Source of the DNA: an uncultured Sphingomonadales bacterium
GTDB taxonomy: Bacteria; Pseudomonadota; Alphaproteobacteria; Sphingomonadales; Sphingomonadaceae
Reading direction: 5' to 3'
Length of the DNA: 64,000 nt
Assembly: GCA_903832325.1 (NCBI GenBank)
Contig: CAILBC010000013.1
Coordinates: 1 to 64,000 of the forward strand
Each line of letters starts with the position of its first letter. Position 1 is the first letter of the stretch. A program made the translations under genes and the position numbers. The notes below the pieces were generated by a model. It did not search any database. It was given only the letters and a program-made list of their open reading frames with translations, and was not told the DNA's origin. Positions 33,914 through 42,497 of the stretch are shown here, in pieces.

Positions 33914-35404
33914 TCACCCCGCCGGATAAGGTGCGATCTTTCCCGTCAACAGCCCGAAAATCCCGCCCGACAGCGCGGGGTTGTCGATCACGAAAAACAT
34001 CCCGCCACGCCCGTTCTGGCTGCTGCCGCAATTGGCCGCGTTGGGCGCCGACGCCGCGCCCAATTGCCCCTGCTGGTTGAGATCGCCAAAAATCGCGTAA
34101 TGGTGGGTGCTGCCCGGCAGGGAAACGCCCACTTTGGCATGGTTGGGCCCGCCAGTGAACGCCACCGGCACGCCGTTCCATGATCCGGCCAGCGCCACGT
34201 CGACTTCGCCCGGCGGCGTGGGCAGCGAGGCATCCCAGCAATGGACATCGGCGGCCGATCGGGTAGAGGCGATCTGCGGCGAGGCCCACCAGGTGGCCGA
34301 TAGCAGCGGTTCCCCGCCCAGCGCCGATGACACGAACTGCCACGGCGGCACATGCAGCGCCGAAGGCTTGGCAAGCAGCCGCACCCCGGATGACAATTGC
34401 GCATCGAGGTAAGTCTTGTCGGGCGAAACCCGGCCGAGCGCCGATACCAGCGGCGCAAGATCATCATTCGCGCCGGTTCCGCCCCCGCCCGCAGCGACAA
34501 TCTGCGGATTGGCGATATCGGTCGACACACTGGCCACCGCCAGCGCGTGAAGGATCACTTTCACATCGTCATGGTTCAGCCGCAGCGCAAAGAAATCCTG
34601 CGCATTGCCCACATCGTTGTCATCGCTGACACAGCCCAGCGTGTTGCCATCGTGGCGCGGATGCGCGGCGCTGCCCGCGCCCGGCCACGACGGCGTGGTG
34701 ACTTGCAGCAAAATCCCGTTGCCCGCCGCGTTCCACGCCAGCATGCCCTTGGAATGGCCCCAGGGCGAACCGCACTGCTTTGCATCGCAAGCCGGCCCCT
34801 TGCGCGGCGGATCGTTGTAGAATTGATCGTTCCACGTCACATAGCGGTACGATCCGTTGTAGATCTGGGCAAAAGTTGCACCCAGCGGATCGGCCGGGCT
34901 GGTGCCGATCAGTCCCGGACCATCGGTCAGCACGGGGTTGGCGCTGCTGGCCACGGCATATTTCTGGCTGAACGCGCCATTTTGCGGCGTGCCGCCAAAC
35001 GGGCAGCCCCGCCCCGGATCATTGGCCGCCGAAGGGAACGAACTGGTGCTGAACTTGTAGGCAAACCACCAGTCCACCGGCTTGTTCGCGGCGAGCAGCG
35101 GCATGGGCACCTGTGGCGGCGGCGCACCGAACCCTTGCACAGGCGCCGGCTGCGGCAATCCGGCCGGGGGCGCCATGGGATTGCCCGACAACAGCGCCAG
35201 GGCGCCAATCGCGGCAAGCGGCGCGGCGGCGGCGATCGCGCGGGCAAGGCCGGCTGGCGGTGTGGGCGTGCCAGCTGGAGGTGGGCCAGATGGAGGCGCT
35301 GGCGGTGTTGGCGGGTTGATATCGGCCGGTGGTGGCCCCGGCGGCAATTGGTTCGCCGCGGGGGCTGCTGCTGCCGGATCGTCCGATTGCGGTTCATCGG
35401 CCAT
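33914..35404 (-). CDS. DNase II-like membrane-anchored nuclease
   Basis: This 496-residue protein has three parts: a Pro-rich acidic N-terminus (1-50), one hydrophobic segment (about 53-73), and a C-terminal domain carrying the conserved motifs of animal deoxyribonuclease II. These are PVDWWFAYK (109-117), WNDQ (191-194), GHSKG with H217/K219, ILLQVTTPSWPG, GCVS (257-260), NHAKV with H422/K424, and GDLNQQGQ (440-447). The two H-x-K motifs are the catalytic pair of this phospholipase-D-like fold, so an intact, metal-independent, acid-type nuclease is likely. The single helix suggests a membrane-anchored domain outside the cytoplasm. It follows a membrane-protein gene by 13 bases and is convergent with the pst-phoU operon. 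Confidence 0.82.
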   Translation of the reverse strand: MADEPQSDDPAAAAPAANQLPPGPPPADINPPTPPAPPSGPPPAGTPTPPAGLARAIAAAAPLAAIGALALLSGNPMAPPAGLPQPAPVQGFGAPPPQVPMPLLAANKPVDWWFAYKFSTSSFPSAANDPGRGCPFGGTPQNGAFSQKYAVASSANPVLTDGPGLIGTSPADPLGATFAQIYNGSYRYVTWNDQFYNDPPRKGPACDAKQCGSPWGHSKGMLAWNAAGNGILLQVTTPSWPGAGSAAHPRHDGNTLGCVSDDNDVGNAQDFFALRLNHDDVKVILHALAVASVSTDIANPQIVAAGGGGTGANDDLAPLVSALGRVSPDKTYLDAQLSSGVRLLAKPSALHVPPWQFVSSALGGEPLLSATWWASPQIASTRSAADVHCWDASLPTPPGEVDVALAGSWNGVPVAFTGGPNHAKVGVSLPGSTHHYAIFGDLNQQGQLGAASAPNAANCGSSQNGRGGMFFVIDNPALSGGIFGLLTGKIAPYPAG

Positions 35405-35417
35405 GGCGCGTGTCCCT

Positions 35418-36257
35418 TCAGGTCTGGGCTGACTGGGTGTGCGGCGCGGCCTTGTACGCCAGATACGTCGCGTGGCTGATCCCCATCAGCCACACGAATG
35501 ACGGATCAAGCAGGGGGAGCGATGTTACCGTGACGGTCGTCATCCGGGCCAGCGCGGAATAAGTATAGGCCATATAGCAGCCCAGCAGCAGCAGCGTGAT
35601 CAACGCCTGCTGGATCTTGCCCAGATCGGGATATCCCACATTGCCGACTTCTTCGCCGGTCACCAGATCGGCCCAGCTTGCGCCGGTGGTGGCATCGTTG
35701 GTTGCCACTTTGCCGTTGGACGAAACTTGCGCGACGTTCATTTTGGTCGCCGCCTGGCTATTGGCCGTATCCGATGGCGTTTCGGCGGCCTTCAGGCTGA
35801 GCAGCGCGGGCGATGCGACCAGCGACGTGGCCGAAATGCCCATGGCCAGCAGCAGTTCGCCGGGAATCTGCACCGCCAGCGCGGTGACATAGCCAGTGCC
35901 ATTGTCGGGGGCCATCGTGTTGAACGCCGCCGCCGTGGCAAAGCCGGCCAGCACGATCACCGTCCAGGCGCCGGCCTGAAGCTTTGACAGGCTGATCCGG
36001 TTGCGATTGTCGATGAACGCGCCGATTGGCCGGTCATTGATCAGCCAGCCGATCACGCCCAGTTCGGCCGCGAGCAGCGCCACCATCGCGAGAAAACTGT
36101 CGGCGCGCCAGCGGATGCCATATTGCGGCGCCACCACCAGCAATGCTGCCATCAGCAGCAGCGGAACCGCGGCCCATATCCAGGATTTCGTACCTGCCAC
36201 GCTCGTTCCCCCGCTTGTCTGCCCAGTCGCGCCGCGCGATGGGCTGGGGCGCGGCAT
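35418..36257 (-). CDS. Membrane protein partner of the DNase II-like gene
   Basis: This 279-residue protein has about six hydrophobic segments and no family I can name with confidence. It has an internal repeat: ISLSKLQAGAWTVIVLAG (about residues 88-105) and DLGKIQQALITLLLLG (about 213-228), each a short S/G-K-x-Q motif leading into a helix. Between them lies a polar loop with WADLVTGEEVGN. It is the first gene of a two-gene operon with the nuclease, which suggests it anchors, exports or restrains it. Proteins with this S-K-x-Q-x-x-x-W-T pattern are widespread but, to my knowledge, uncharacterised. Confidence 0.6.
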   Translation of the reverse strand: MPRPSPSRGATGQTSGGTSVAGTKSWIWAAVPLLLMAALLVVAPQYGIRWRADSFLAMVALLAAELGVIGWLINDRPIGAFIDNRNRISLSKLQAGAWTVIVLAGFATAAAFNTMAPDNGTGYVTALAVQIPGELLLAMGISATSLVASPALLSLKAAETPSDTANSQAATKMNVAQVSSNGKVATNDATTGASWADLVTGEEVGNVGYPDLGKIQQALITLLLLGCYMAYTYSALARMTTVTVTSLPLLDPSFVWLMGISHATYLAYKAAPHTQSAQT

Positions 36258-36645
36258 GCACTGCCACCCGGTTGCCCGTTCTGCACCCGAAGCGCAGTGC
36301 TTATGCGTATCCCACCCCGGCAGGCTGTCAACGATTCGCCCCCGCCGGCAGTGCCCCTTGTTGCGGCCATTATGGCAGGACCGCGTGGCCAGACCGAGGC
36401 AGGGATCACGAAATTCATGATGCGTTGCAACAATTTGTTACGGGTCAGGCCCTTTCGCGGCGCAAAGTTTGCGTGCTAGGGGCCGCTTTCTGCTGGTTGT
36501 GCGCGCCCATTGCCCGCCGGCGCCCCGCCCGCAGCGTACCACAGCCCCCGGTGCCCCTTAAAACCGCTTTGCCCCCGGCAGCGGCACTTGATAGGGGCCG
36601 AACACAAGACAGACCGCCCCTGCCCCGGGGTGTGGAGCCCGACGC
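36258..36645. promoter_or_regulatory. Divergent intergenic region
   Basis: This 388-base gap separates the nuclease operon from the RND operon. It contains an 11-base dyad AACAATTTGTT at 36429-36439, a candidate operator, and the GGAG before the RND start at its right end. No gene was recognised. Confidence 0.45.
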
Positions 36646-39600
36646 ATGCTGGATATCGTCAAGATCGCGCTGCACCGCCCGCTGACGTTCATCGTCATGG
36701 CGATCCTGATCGCGATCTTTGGCGTGATTGCGGCGGTGCGCGCACCGGTCGACATCTTTCCCGAAATCCGCATTCCGGTGATTGCCGTGGCCTGGAACTA
36801 TTCCGGCCTCAATCCCAAGGACATGTCGGACCGGATCATCACCCCCTACGAACGCACGCTGACAACCACGGTCAACGATATCGAACATATCGAAAGCACC
36901 GCGATGGTCGGGGTGGGGGTGATCAAGATCTATTTCCAGCCGGGCACCAACATTGCGGTGGCCAATGCCCAGGTTACCGCGATTTCGCAATCGAGCCTGC
37001 GCCAGCTGCCGCCCGGCACCACCCCGCCGCTGATCCTGAATTACAACGCATCGACCGTGCCGATCGTGCAGCTCGCACTGTCGGGCGCGGGGCTGACCGA
37101 GCAGCAACTGTTTGATATCGGCACCAGCCAGATCCGGCCGCAACTGGTCACCGTGCCGGGCCTTGCCATGCCCTGGCCATCGGGCGGAAAACAGCGCCAG
37201 GTGCAGGTCGATCTCGATCCTTCGGCGCTGCAATCCAAAGGCCTTTCGGCGCAGGACGTGTCCGATGCGATTGCCGCGCAGAACCAGATCAACCCCGCCG
37301 GCTTCGTCAAGATCGGCCCCACGCAATACAGCGTATCGCTGAACAATGCGCCCACCTCGATTGCCGCGCTCAACGACCTGCCGGTCAAAGTGGTGGGCGG
37401 GGCCACGATCACCATGCGCGATGTGGCGCATGTGCGCGATGGCTATCCCCCGCAGACCAATGTGGTGCATGTGAATGCGCGGCGATCGGTGCTGCTGACC
37501 ATTCTGAAAAACGGCGCGACATCCACGCTGGCGATCATCGCCGAGGTGAAGCATCGGCTGCCGCAGATCGTGGTCGGGCTGCCCGACACGCTGAAAGTGC
37601 TGGTGGTGGGCGACCAGTCGATCTTTGTGCGTGCGGCGGTTTCGGGGGTGATCCGCGAAGGGATGATCGCCGCCGGGCTGACCAGCCTGATGATCCTGTT
37701 GTTCCTGGGTTCGGTGCGATCGACGCTGATCATTGTCACCTCGATCCCGCTGGCGGTGCTCGCGGCCATCGCCACGCTCTATGCCTTTGGCCAGACGCTC
37801 AACGTAATGACGCTGGGCGGGCTGGCGCTGGCGGTGGGCCTGCTGGTTGATGAAGGCACGGTGACGATCGAAAACATCAACTGGCATCTGGAACAGGGCA
37901 AGGCGGTGATCCCCGCGATCACCGATGGCGCGGCGCAGATCGTGGTGCCGGCCTTCGTTTCGATGCTGTGCATCTGCATCGTGTTCGTGCCGATGTTCTT
38001 TCTGCCCGGGGTGGCGGGATACCTGTTTGTGCCGATGGCGCTGGCGGTGATCTTTTCGATGGTCGCCAGCTTCATCCTGTCGCGCACATTGGTGCCGACA
38101 ATGGCGATGTATCTGCTCAAACCCCACGATCCGGGGGCGCATCATGCGGAACCTGCCGGCGTCACCGGGTTTTTCGTGCGCATTCAGCGCGGGTTCGAAG
38201 CCGGCTTTGACCGGTTTCGTGCCGGCTATATCGGGCTGCTGCGGCTGGCACTGGCCACCCGGCGGCGGTTCATGACCGGGTTCATGGCGGCGGTGCTGGC
38301 CTCGTTTGCGCTGGTGCCGTTTCTGGGCAGCAATTTCTTCCCGTCGGTCGATTCCGGGCAGATGATGATGCACGTGCGCGCGCCGCTGGGTTCGCGGATC
38401 GAAGATACCGCGGCGCGGTTCGATCGCATCGCGCAGGCAATCCGCGACATATTGCCGCAAGGTGAAGTCGCCACCATCACCGACAACATCGGCCTGCCGG
38501 TCAGTTCGATCAACACCGCCTATTCCAACAGCGGCACGATCGGGCCGCAGGATGGCGATATCATGATCACCCTGCGCCAGGGCCATGCGCCAACCGACAG
38601 CGCCATCGCGCAATTGCGCCGTGAATTGCCGCGCCGCTTTGCCGGGACAACTTTTGCCTTTCTGCCCGCCGACATCACCAGCCAGATACTCAATTTCGGC
38701 AGCCCCGCGCCAATCGACGTGCAGATTTCGGCCCGCGATCCCAAGGCGGCGCGCGCCTTTGCCGAAACCGTGCGCGCGGCCATCGCCCCGGTGCCGGGCA
38801 TCGCCGATGTGCGCATCCAGCAGCCGCAGGGTTCGCCCAATCTGAATGTGGAAGTGAACCGCGCGCTGATCGGGCAATATGGCCTGACCGAGCGCGATGT
38901 GACCAACAGCCTGGGCAATGCGCTGGCCGGGACCAGCCAGGTGGCGCCGGTGTTCTTTGTCAATCCGGATAACGGCGTGCAATATCCGGTGGTGGCGCAG
39001 GCGCCCGAATATCTGGTTTCATCGATCAACGCGCTGGAAAACGTGCCGGTTTCGGGCAATGCCGCCACCGCGAGCCAGTTGCTGGGCGGGGTGGCCGCGT
39101 TGCACCGCACGACAATCCCGGCGGTGGTATCGCATTACAACACCCAGCCGGTGTTCGATATCTATGCCGCCACGCAAGGCCGCGATCTGGGCGCGGTGGC
39201 GGGCGATATCAACCAGGTTCTGGCGCGGCTGGCCAAGGACCAGCCCAAAGGCGTAACCGTGACGATGCGCGGCCAATATGCCACGATGACGGTGGCCTTT
39301 GTCGGGCTGGGGCTGGGCATCATGGCGGCGATCGTGCTGATTTATCTGCTGATCGTGGTCAATTTTCAAAGCTGGCTTGATCCGCTGGTGATCATTTCGG
39401 CGCTGCCCGCGGCGCTGGCGGGCATCGTGTGGGTGCTGTTTGCCACGGGCACCACGCTGTCCGTGCCGGCGCTGACCGGCGCGATCATGTGCATGGGCAT
39501 TGCCACCGCCAATTCGATCCTGGTGATCAGCTTTGCCCGCGAACGGCTCGATCTGACCGGCGATGCCACGCTTGCCGCGATCGAGGCGGGCATGGTGCGG

Positions 39601-39831
39601 TTTCGCCCGGTGCTGATGACCGCGCTGGCGATGATCATCGGCATGGTGCCGATGGCGCTGGGCCTGGGCGAAGGCGGCGAACAGAACGCGCCGCTGGGCC
39701 GCGCGGTGATCGGCGGCCTGGTCTTTGCAACCCTTGCCACGCTGGTGTTCGTGCCCGTGGTGTTCAGCGTGGTGCATCGGCGCCGCACCCGCACCCAACC
39801 CTCGTTCGAACCGGTGGTAGCCCATGCCTGA
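36646..39831 (+). CDS. RND efflux pump inner-membrane subunit (AcrB-like)
   Basis: This 1061-residue pump has the AcrB-family layout: 12 transmembrane helices and two large periplasmic loops. The usual Asp-Asp pair of helix 4 reads D402-E403 (GLLVDEGTVTIEN), and the helix 10 segment reads GIATANSILVISFA, where the AcrB proton-relay Lys is replaced. This places it in a divergent RND subgroup rather than the classic drug pumps. GGAG lies nine bases before the ATG. It overlaps the adaptor gene by eight bases. Confidence 0.9.
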   Translation: MLDIVKIALHRPLTFIVMAILIAIFGVIAAVRAPVDIFPEIRIPVIAVAWNYSGLNPKDMSDRIITPYERTLTTTVNDIEHIESTAMVGVGVIKIYFQPGTNIAVANAQVTAISQSSLRQLPPGTTPPLILNYNASTVPIVQLALSGAGLTEQQLFDIGTSQIRPQLVTVPGLAMPWPSGGKQRQVQVDLDPSALQSKGLSAQDVSDAIAAQNQINPAGFVKIGPTQYSVSLNNAPTSIAALNDLPVKVVGGATITMRDVAHVRDGYPPQTNVVHVNARRSVLLTILKNGATSTLAIIAEVKHRLPQIVVGLPDTLKVLVVGDQSIFVRAAVSGVIREGMIAAGLTSLMILLFLGSVRSTLIIVTSIPLAVLAAIATLYAFGQTLNVMTLGGLALAVGLLVDEGTVTIENINWHLEQGKAVIPAITDGAAQIVVPAFVSMLCICIVFVPMFFLPGVAGYLFVPMALAVIFSMVASFILSRTLVPTMAMYLLKPHDPGAHHAEPAGVTGFFVRIQRGFEAGFDRFRAGYIGLLRLALATRRRFMTGFMAAVLASFALVPFLGSNFFPSVDSGQMMMHVRAPLGSRIEDTAARFDRIAQAIRDILPQGEVATITDNIGLPVSSINTAYSNSGTIGPQDGDIMITLRQGHAPTDSAIAQLRRELPRRFAGTTFAFLPADITSQILNFGSPAPIDVQISARDPKAARAFAETVRAAIAPVPGIADVRIQQPQGSPNLNVEVNRALIGQYGLTERDVTNSLGNALAGTSQVAPVFFVNPDNGVQYPVVAQAPEYLVSSINALENVPVSGNAATASQLLGGVAALHRTTIPAVVSHYNTQPVFDIYAATQGRDLGAVAGDINQVLARLAKDQPKGVTVTMRGQYATMTVAFVGLGLGIMAAIVLIYLLIVVNFQSWLDPLVIISALPAALAGIVWVLFATGTTLSVPALTGAIMCMGIATANSILVISFARERLDLTGDATLAAIEAGMVRFRPVLMTALAMIIGMVPMALGLGEGGEQNAPLGRAVIGGLVFATLATLVFVPVVFSVVHRRRTRTQPSFEPVVAHA

Positions 39832-41083
39832 ACATGACCCTGCGCGGCCCGCGCCGCAATCGACGCTGGTCGATCTGGATGCCGCCCTGCCCGACAGCGC
39901 GCGGCTGAAACGGCTGGGCGTGATCGCGGCGCTGGCCGCGCTGGGCATTGCGGGCCTGGGCATCGCCTGGCGCGAACATGGCGTGACTGCGCAGACCGGC
40001 GATGCGCGCAGCGCCGCGGTGGACGATGTGGCGGTGGTGCACCCCACCCCGGCCGCAGCCGCCGATGATCTGGTGCTGCCCGGGCAGATCCAGGCGTGGA
40101 ACACTGCCGCGATCAACGCGCGCACCAATGGTTATGTGCGCAACTGGCTGGCCGATATTGGCGATCATGTTCATGCCGGGCAGCCGCTGGCGGTGCTCGA
40201 TGCGCCCGAAGTCGATCAGGCGCTGGCGCAGGCCGATGCCGATTACCAGACCGCGCTCGCCAACCAGCGGCTGGCGGCCACCACCGCGCAGCGCTGGACC
40301 CAGTTGTTGACGCAGGACGCCGTATCGCGCCAGGAAACCGACGAAAAGCAGGGCGATCTGGCCGCGAAAAGCGCGCTGGCCAATTCGGCGCTGGCCAATG
40401 TGAAGCGGCTGCGCGCGATGCAGGGGTTTGAACGCGTGCTGGCGCCGTTTGACGGCGTGGTCACGGCCCGCGCGGCGCAGATCGGCGCGCTGGTGGTAAC
40501 CGGCAATCTGAATGCGCAGCCGCTGTTTACCGTGGCCGATGTCCACCGCATGCGCATCTATGTGCACGTGCCGCAGACTTATTCGGCAATGCTGCGCCCC
40601 GGGATGGCCGCGAACCTCGATCTGCCGGAATACCCCGGCCGCACGTTCAGCGCCGAACTGGTGCGATCGGCGGGCGCGGTGGACAGCCAATCGGGATCGG
40701 TGCTGATCGAATTGCAGGCGGAAAATGCCGACCGGCTGCTGAAACCGGGCGCCTTTGCCCAGGTCCATTTCCATTCCACCGGCAATGTCGGCACACTGGC
40801 CCTGCCCGGCAGCGCGATCCTTTATGGCACGGCCGGCCCCAGCGTGGCGGTGGTGAAAGGCGGCAAAGTCGATCTGCGCGGGGTGAAGATCATCCGCGAT
40901 GAAGGCAATGTGGTGCGCGTGACCGGCGCGATCGGCACCGGCGATGCGGTGATCGATACCCCGCCCGATGCCATCCACAGCGGCCAGGCGGTGCGCGTGG
41001 TGCAGGATTTGCCACCGGCAGGCGCAAAACCGGCCGACCTGAAACTGACTGGCCCGGCGAAAGCGGGCACCCATGCGCACTAG
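39824..41083 (+). CDS. RND membrane-fusion (adaptor) protein
   Basis: This 419-residue adaptor has an N-terminal cytoplasmic tail, one transmembrane anchor (about 31-48), a split biotinyl-lipoyl domain (INARTNGYVRNWLADIGDHVHAGQPLAVLD and FERVLAPFDGVVTARAAQIGALV), a helical hairpin between them and a beta-barrel domain. It bridges the RND pump and the outer-membrane factor. It overlaps both neighbours (8 and 11 bases), so the three genes form one coupled operon. Confidence 0.92.
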   Translation: MPEHDPARPAPQSTLVDLDAALPDSARLKRLGVIAALAALGIAGLGIAWREHGVTAQTGDARSAAVDDVAVVHPTPAAAADDLVLPGQIQAWNTAAINARTNGYVRNWLADIGDHVHAGQPLAVLDAPEVDQALAQADADYQTALANQRLAATTAQRWTQLLTQDAVSRQETDEKQGDLAAKSALANSALANVKRLRAMQGFERVLAPFDGVVTARAAQIGALVVTGNLNAQPLFTVADVHRMRIYVHVPQTYSAMLRPGMAANLDLPEYPGRTFSAELVRSAGAVDSQSGSVLIELQAENADRLLKPGAFAQVHFHSTGNVGTLALPGSAILYGTAGPSVAVVKGGKVDLRGVKIIRDEGNVVRVTGAIGTGDAVIDTPPDAIHSGQAVRVVQDLPPAGAKPADLKLTGPAKAGTHAH

Positions 41084-42497
41084 GCTGGCACTGGGCGCGC
41101 TCGGTGCCCTGCTGGCGGGCGGCTGCGCGCAGGTGCCCCTGCCAGAAGCCGCCCCGCCTGTAGCCACCCCGCCCGCAGCCATCCCGCCCGCGCATTTTGC
41201 CGAAATCCCGCCCGGCTGGGCCGAGGCCGCGCCCGCCGATGCCGCACCGCGCGGCGCCTGGTGGCACGCCTTTGCCGATCCGGCGCTGGATGATCTGGAA
41301 ACCCGCGCCGCAGCCGCCAGCCCCACACTGGCCGCCGCGCTTGCGCGGCGCGACGAGGCGCGCGCGGTGCTGGGGCAGGCCGCTGCGGCCGAAGTGCCCG
41401 AAATCGATGCCAATGCCAGCGCCGCACGCAACCGGGTTTCGCAATCGCGCCCGCTCAGCCAGGGCAATGCCGCGACTTACAACGATTTCAGGCTGGGCGC
41501 GCAATTGTCCTATGAAATCGATCTTTGGGGCCGCGTGCGCAACGCGGTGCGCGCCGCGCGCGCCGAAAGCGCGGCGAGCGAGGCCGATCTGGCCGCCGCA
41601 CGGTTGAGCCTGCAAGCCGCGGTGGCCGATGCCTATGCCCGGCTGCGCGGGCTGGATGCAGAGGCCGATCTGCTGGAACGGTCGGTGGTCGCCTATGCCA
41701 CCGCGCTCGATCTGACACGGCGGCGGCACGATGGCGGGGTTGCCTCGGGCCTGGATGAAAACCGCGCGCGCACCGTTTTGGGCAATGCCCGCGCGCAAGT
41801 GGCCGATGTGGCCAGCCGGCGCGCCGCGACCGAGCACGAAATCGCCGCGCTGGTGGGAGAGGCCGCGGGCGCGTTTCATATCGCGCCGCTGGCGCACGTG
41901 CCGCAGGCGCCGTCGGTGCCGGTGGGCACCCCGGCCACGCTGGTGCAGCGCCGCCCCGATATCGCCGCCGCCGAACGCCGCGTGGCAGAGGCCAATGCCC
42001 GCGTGGGGGTGGCGCGCGCGGCCTTGTTCCCGACAATCACGCTGGGCCTGGCCGGCGGGTACGAGACAACCGGCGGATCGCTGCTGTCTGCCCCGAATAC
42101 GACCTGGGCGCTGGGCCCGCTGGGGCTGTCGCTGCCGCTGTTCGATGGCGGACGCCGCCGCGCCGGGGTGCGCCTGTCGCGCGCGCAATACGACGAAGTG
42201 GTGGCAAATTATCGCGGCAGCGTGCTGACCGCGTTTCGCGAAGTGGAGGATGCGCTGGCCGCCGCGCGCGATCTGGCGCGCGAAGCCGAGGCCCAGAAAA
42301 CCGCCGCGCAGGCCGCCGAAGCGACCAGTCGCCTGTCATTCACGCGCTATCGCGAAGGCGCGGCGAACTATTTCGAAGTGGTGACCGCGCAGACCGACGC
42401 GCTGAATGCGCAGCGCGCGCTGCTGGCGGTGGAAACGCGCCGCGCGCAGGCCAGCGTGGCCATCGTGCGCGCGCTGGGTGGGCCGGTTACCGGGTGA
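41073..42497 (+). CDS. Outer-membrane efflux lipoprotein (NodT/OprM-like)
   Basis: This 474-residue TolC-family channel has a lipobox LLAGGC (Cys18), so it is a lipoprotein of the NodT/OprM type. Two OEP repeats are visible: the first ends around LSYEIDLWGRVRNAVRAARAE, the second has GLSLPLFDGGRRRAGV. It completes the RND tripartite system. Its stop TGA directly abuts the stop of the convergent TonB receptor (TGATCA), leaving no intergenic base and no terminator. Confidence 0.92.
   Translation: MRTRLALGALGALLAGGCAQVPLPEAAPPVATPPAAIPPAHFAEIPPGWAEAAPADAAPRGAWWHAFADPALDDLETRAAAASPTLAAALARRDEARAVLGQAAAAEVPEIDANASAARNRVSQSRPLSQGNAATYNDFRLGAQLSYEIDLWGRVRNAVRAARAESAASEADLAAARLSLQAAVADAYARLRGLDAEADLLERSVVAYATALDLTRRRHDGGVASGLDENRARTVLGNARAQVADVASRRAATEHEIAALVGEAAGAFHIAPLAHVPQAPSVPVGTPATLVQRRPDIAAAERRVAEANARVGVARAALFPTITLGLAGGYETTGGSLLSAPNTTWALGPLGLSLPLFDGGRRRAGVRLSRAQYDEVVANYRGSVLTAFREVEDALAAARDLAREAEAQKTAAQAAEATSRLSFTRYREGAANYFEVVTAQTDALNAQRALLAVETRRAQASVAIVRALGGPVTG

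Noticed and set aside
36445..38982. 845-residue minus-strand open frame opposite the RND pump
   Set aside because: His/Arg/Asp-rich low-complexity translation with no motif; the opposite frame is an unmistakable RND transporter.
39764..41467. 567-residue minus-strand frame opposite the RND adaptor
   Set aside because: Shadow frame without recognisable domains; the adaptor on the plus strand has clear lipoyl-domain motifs.
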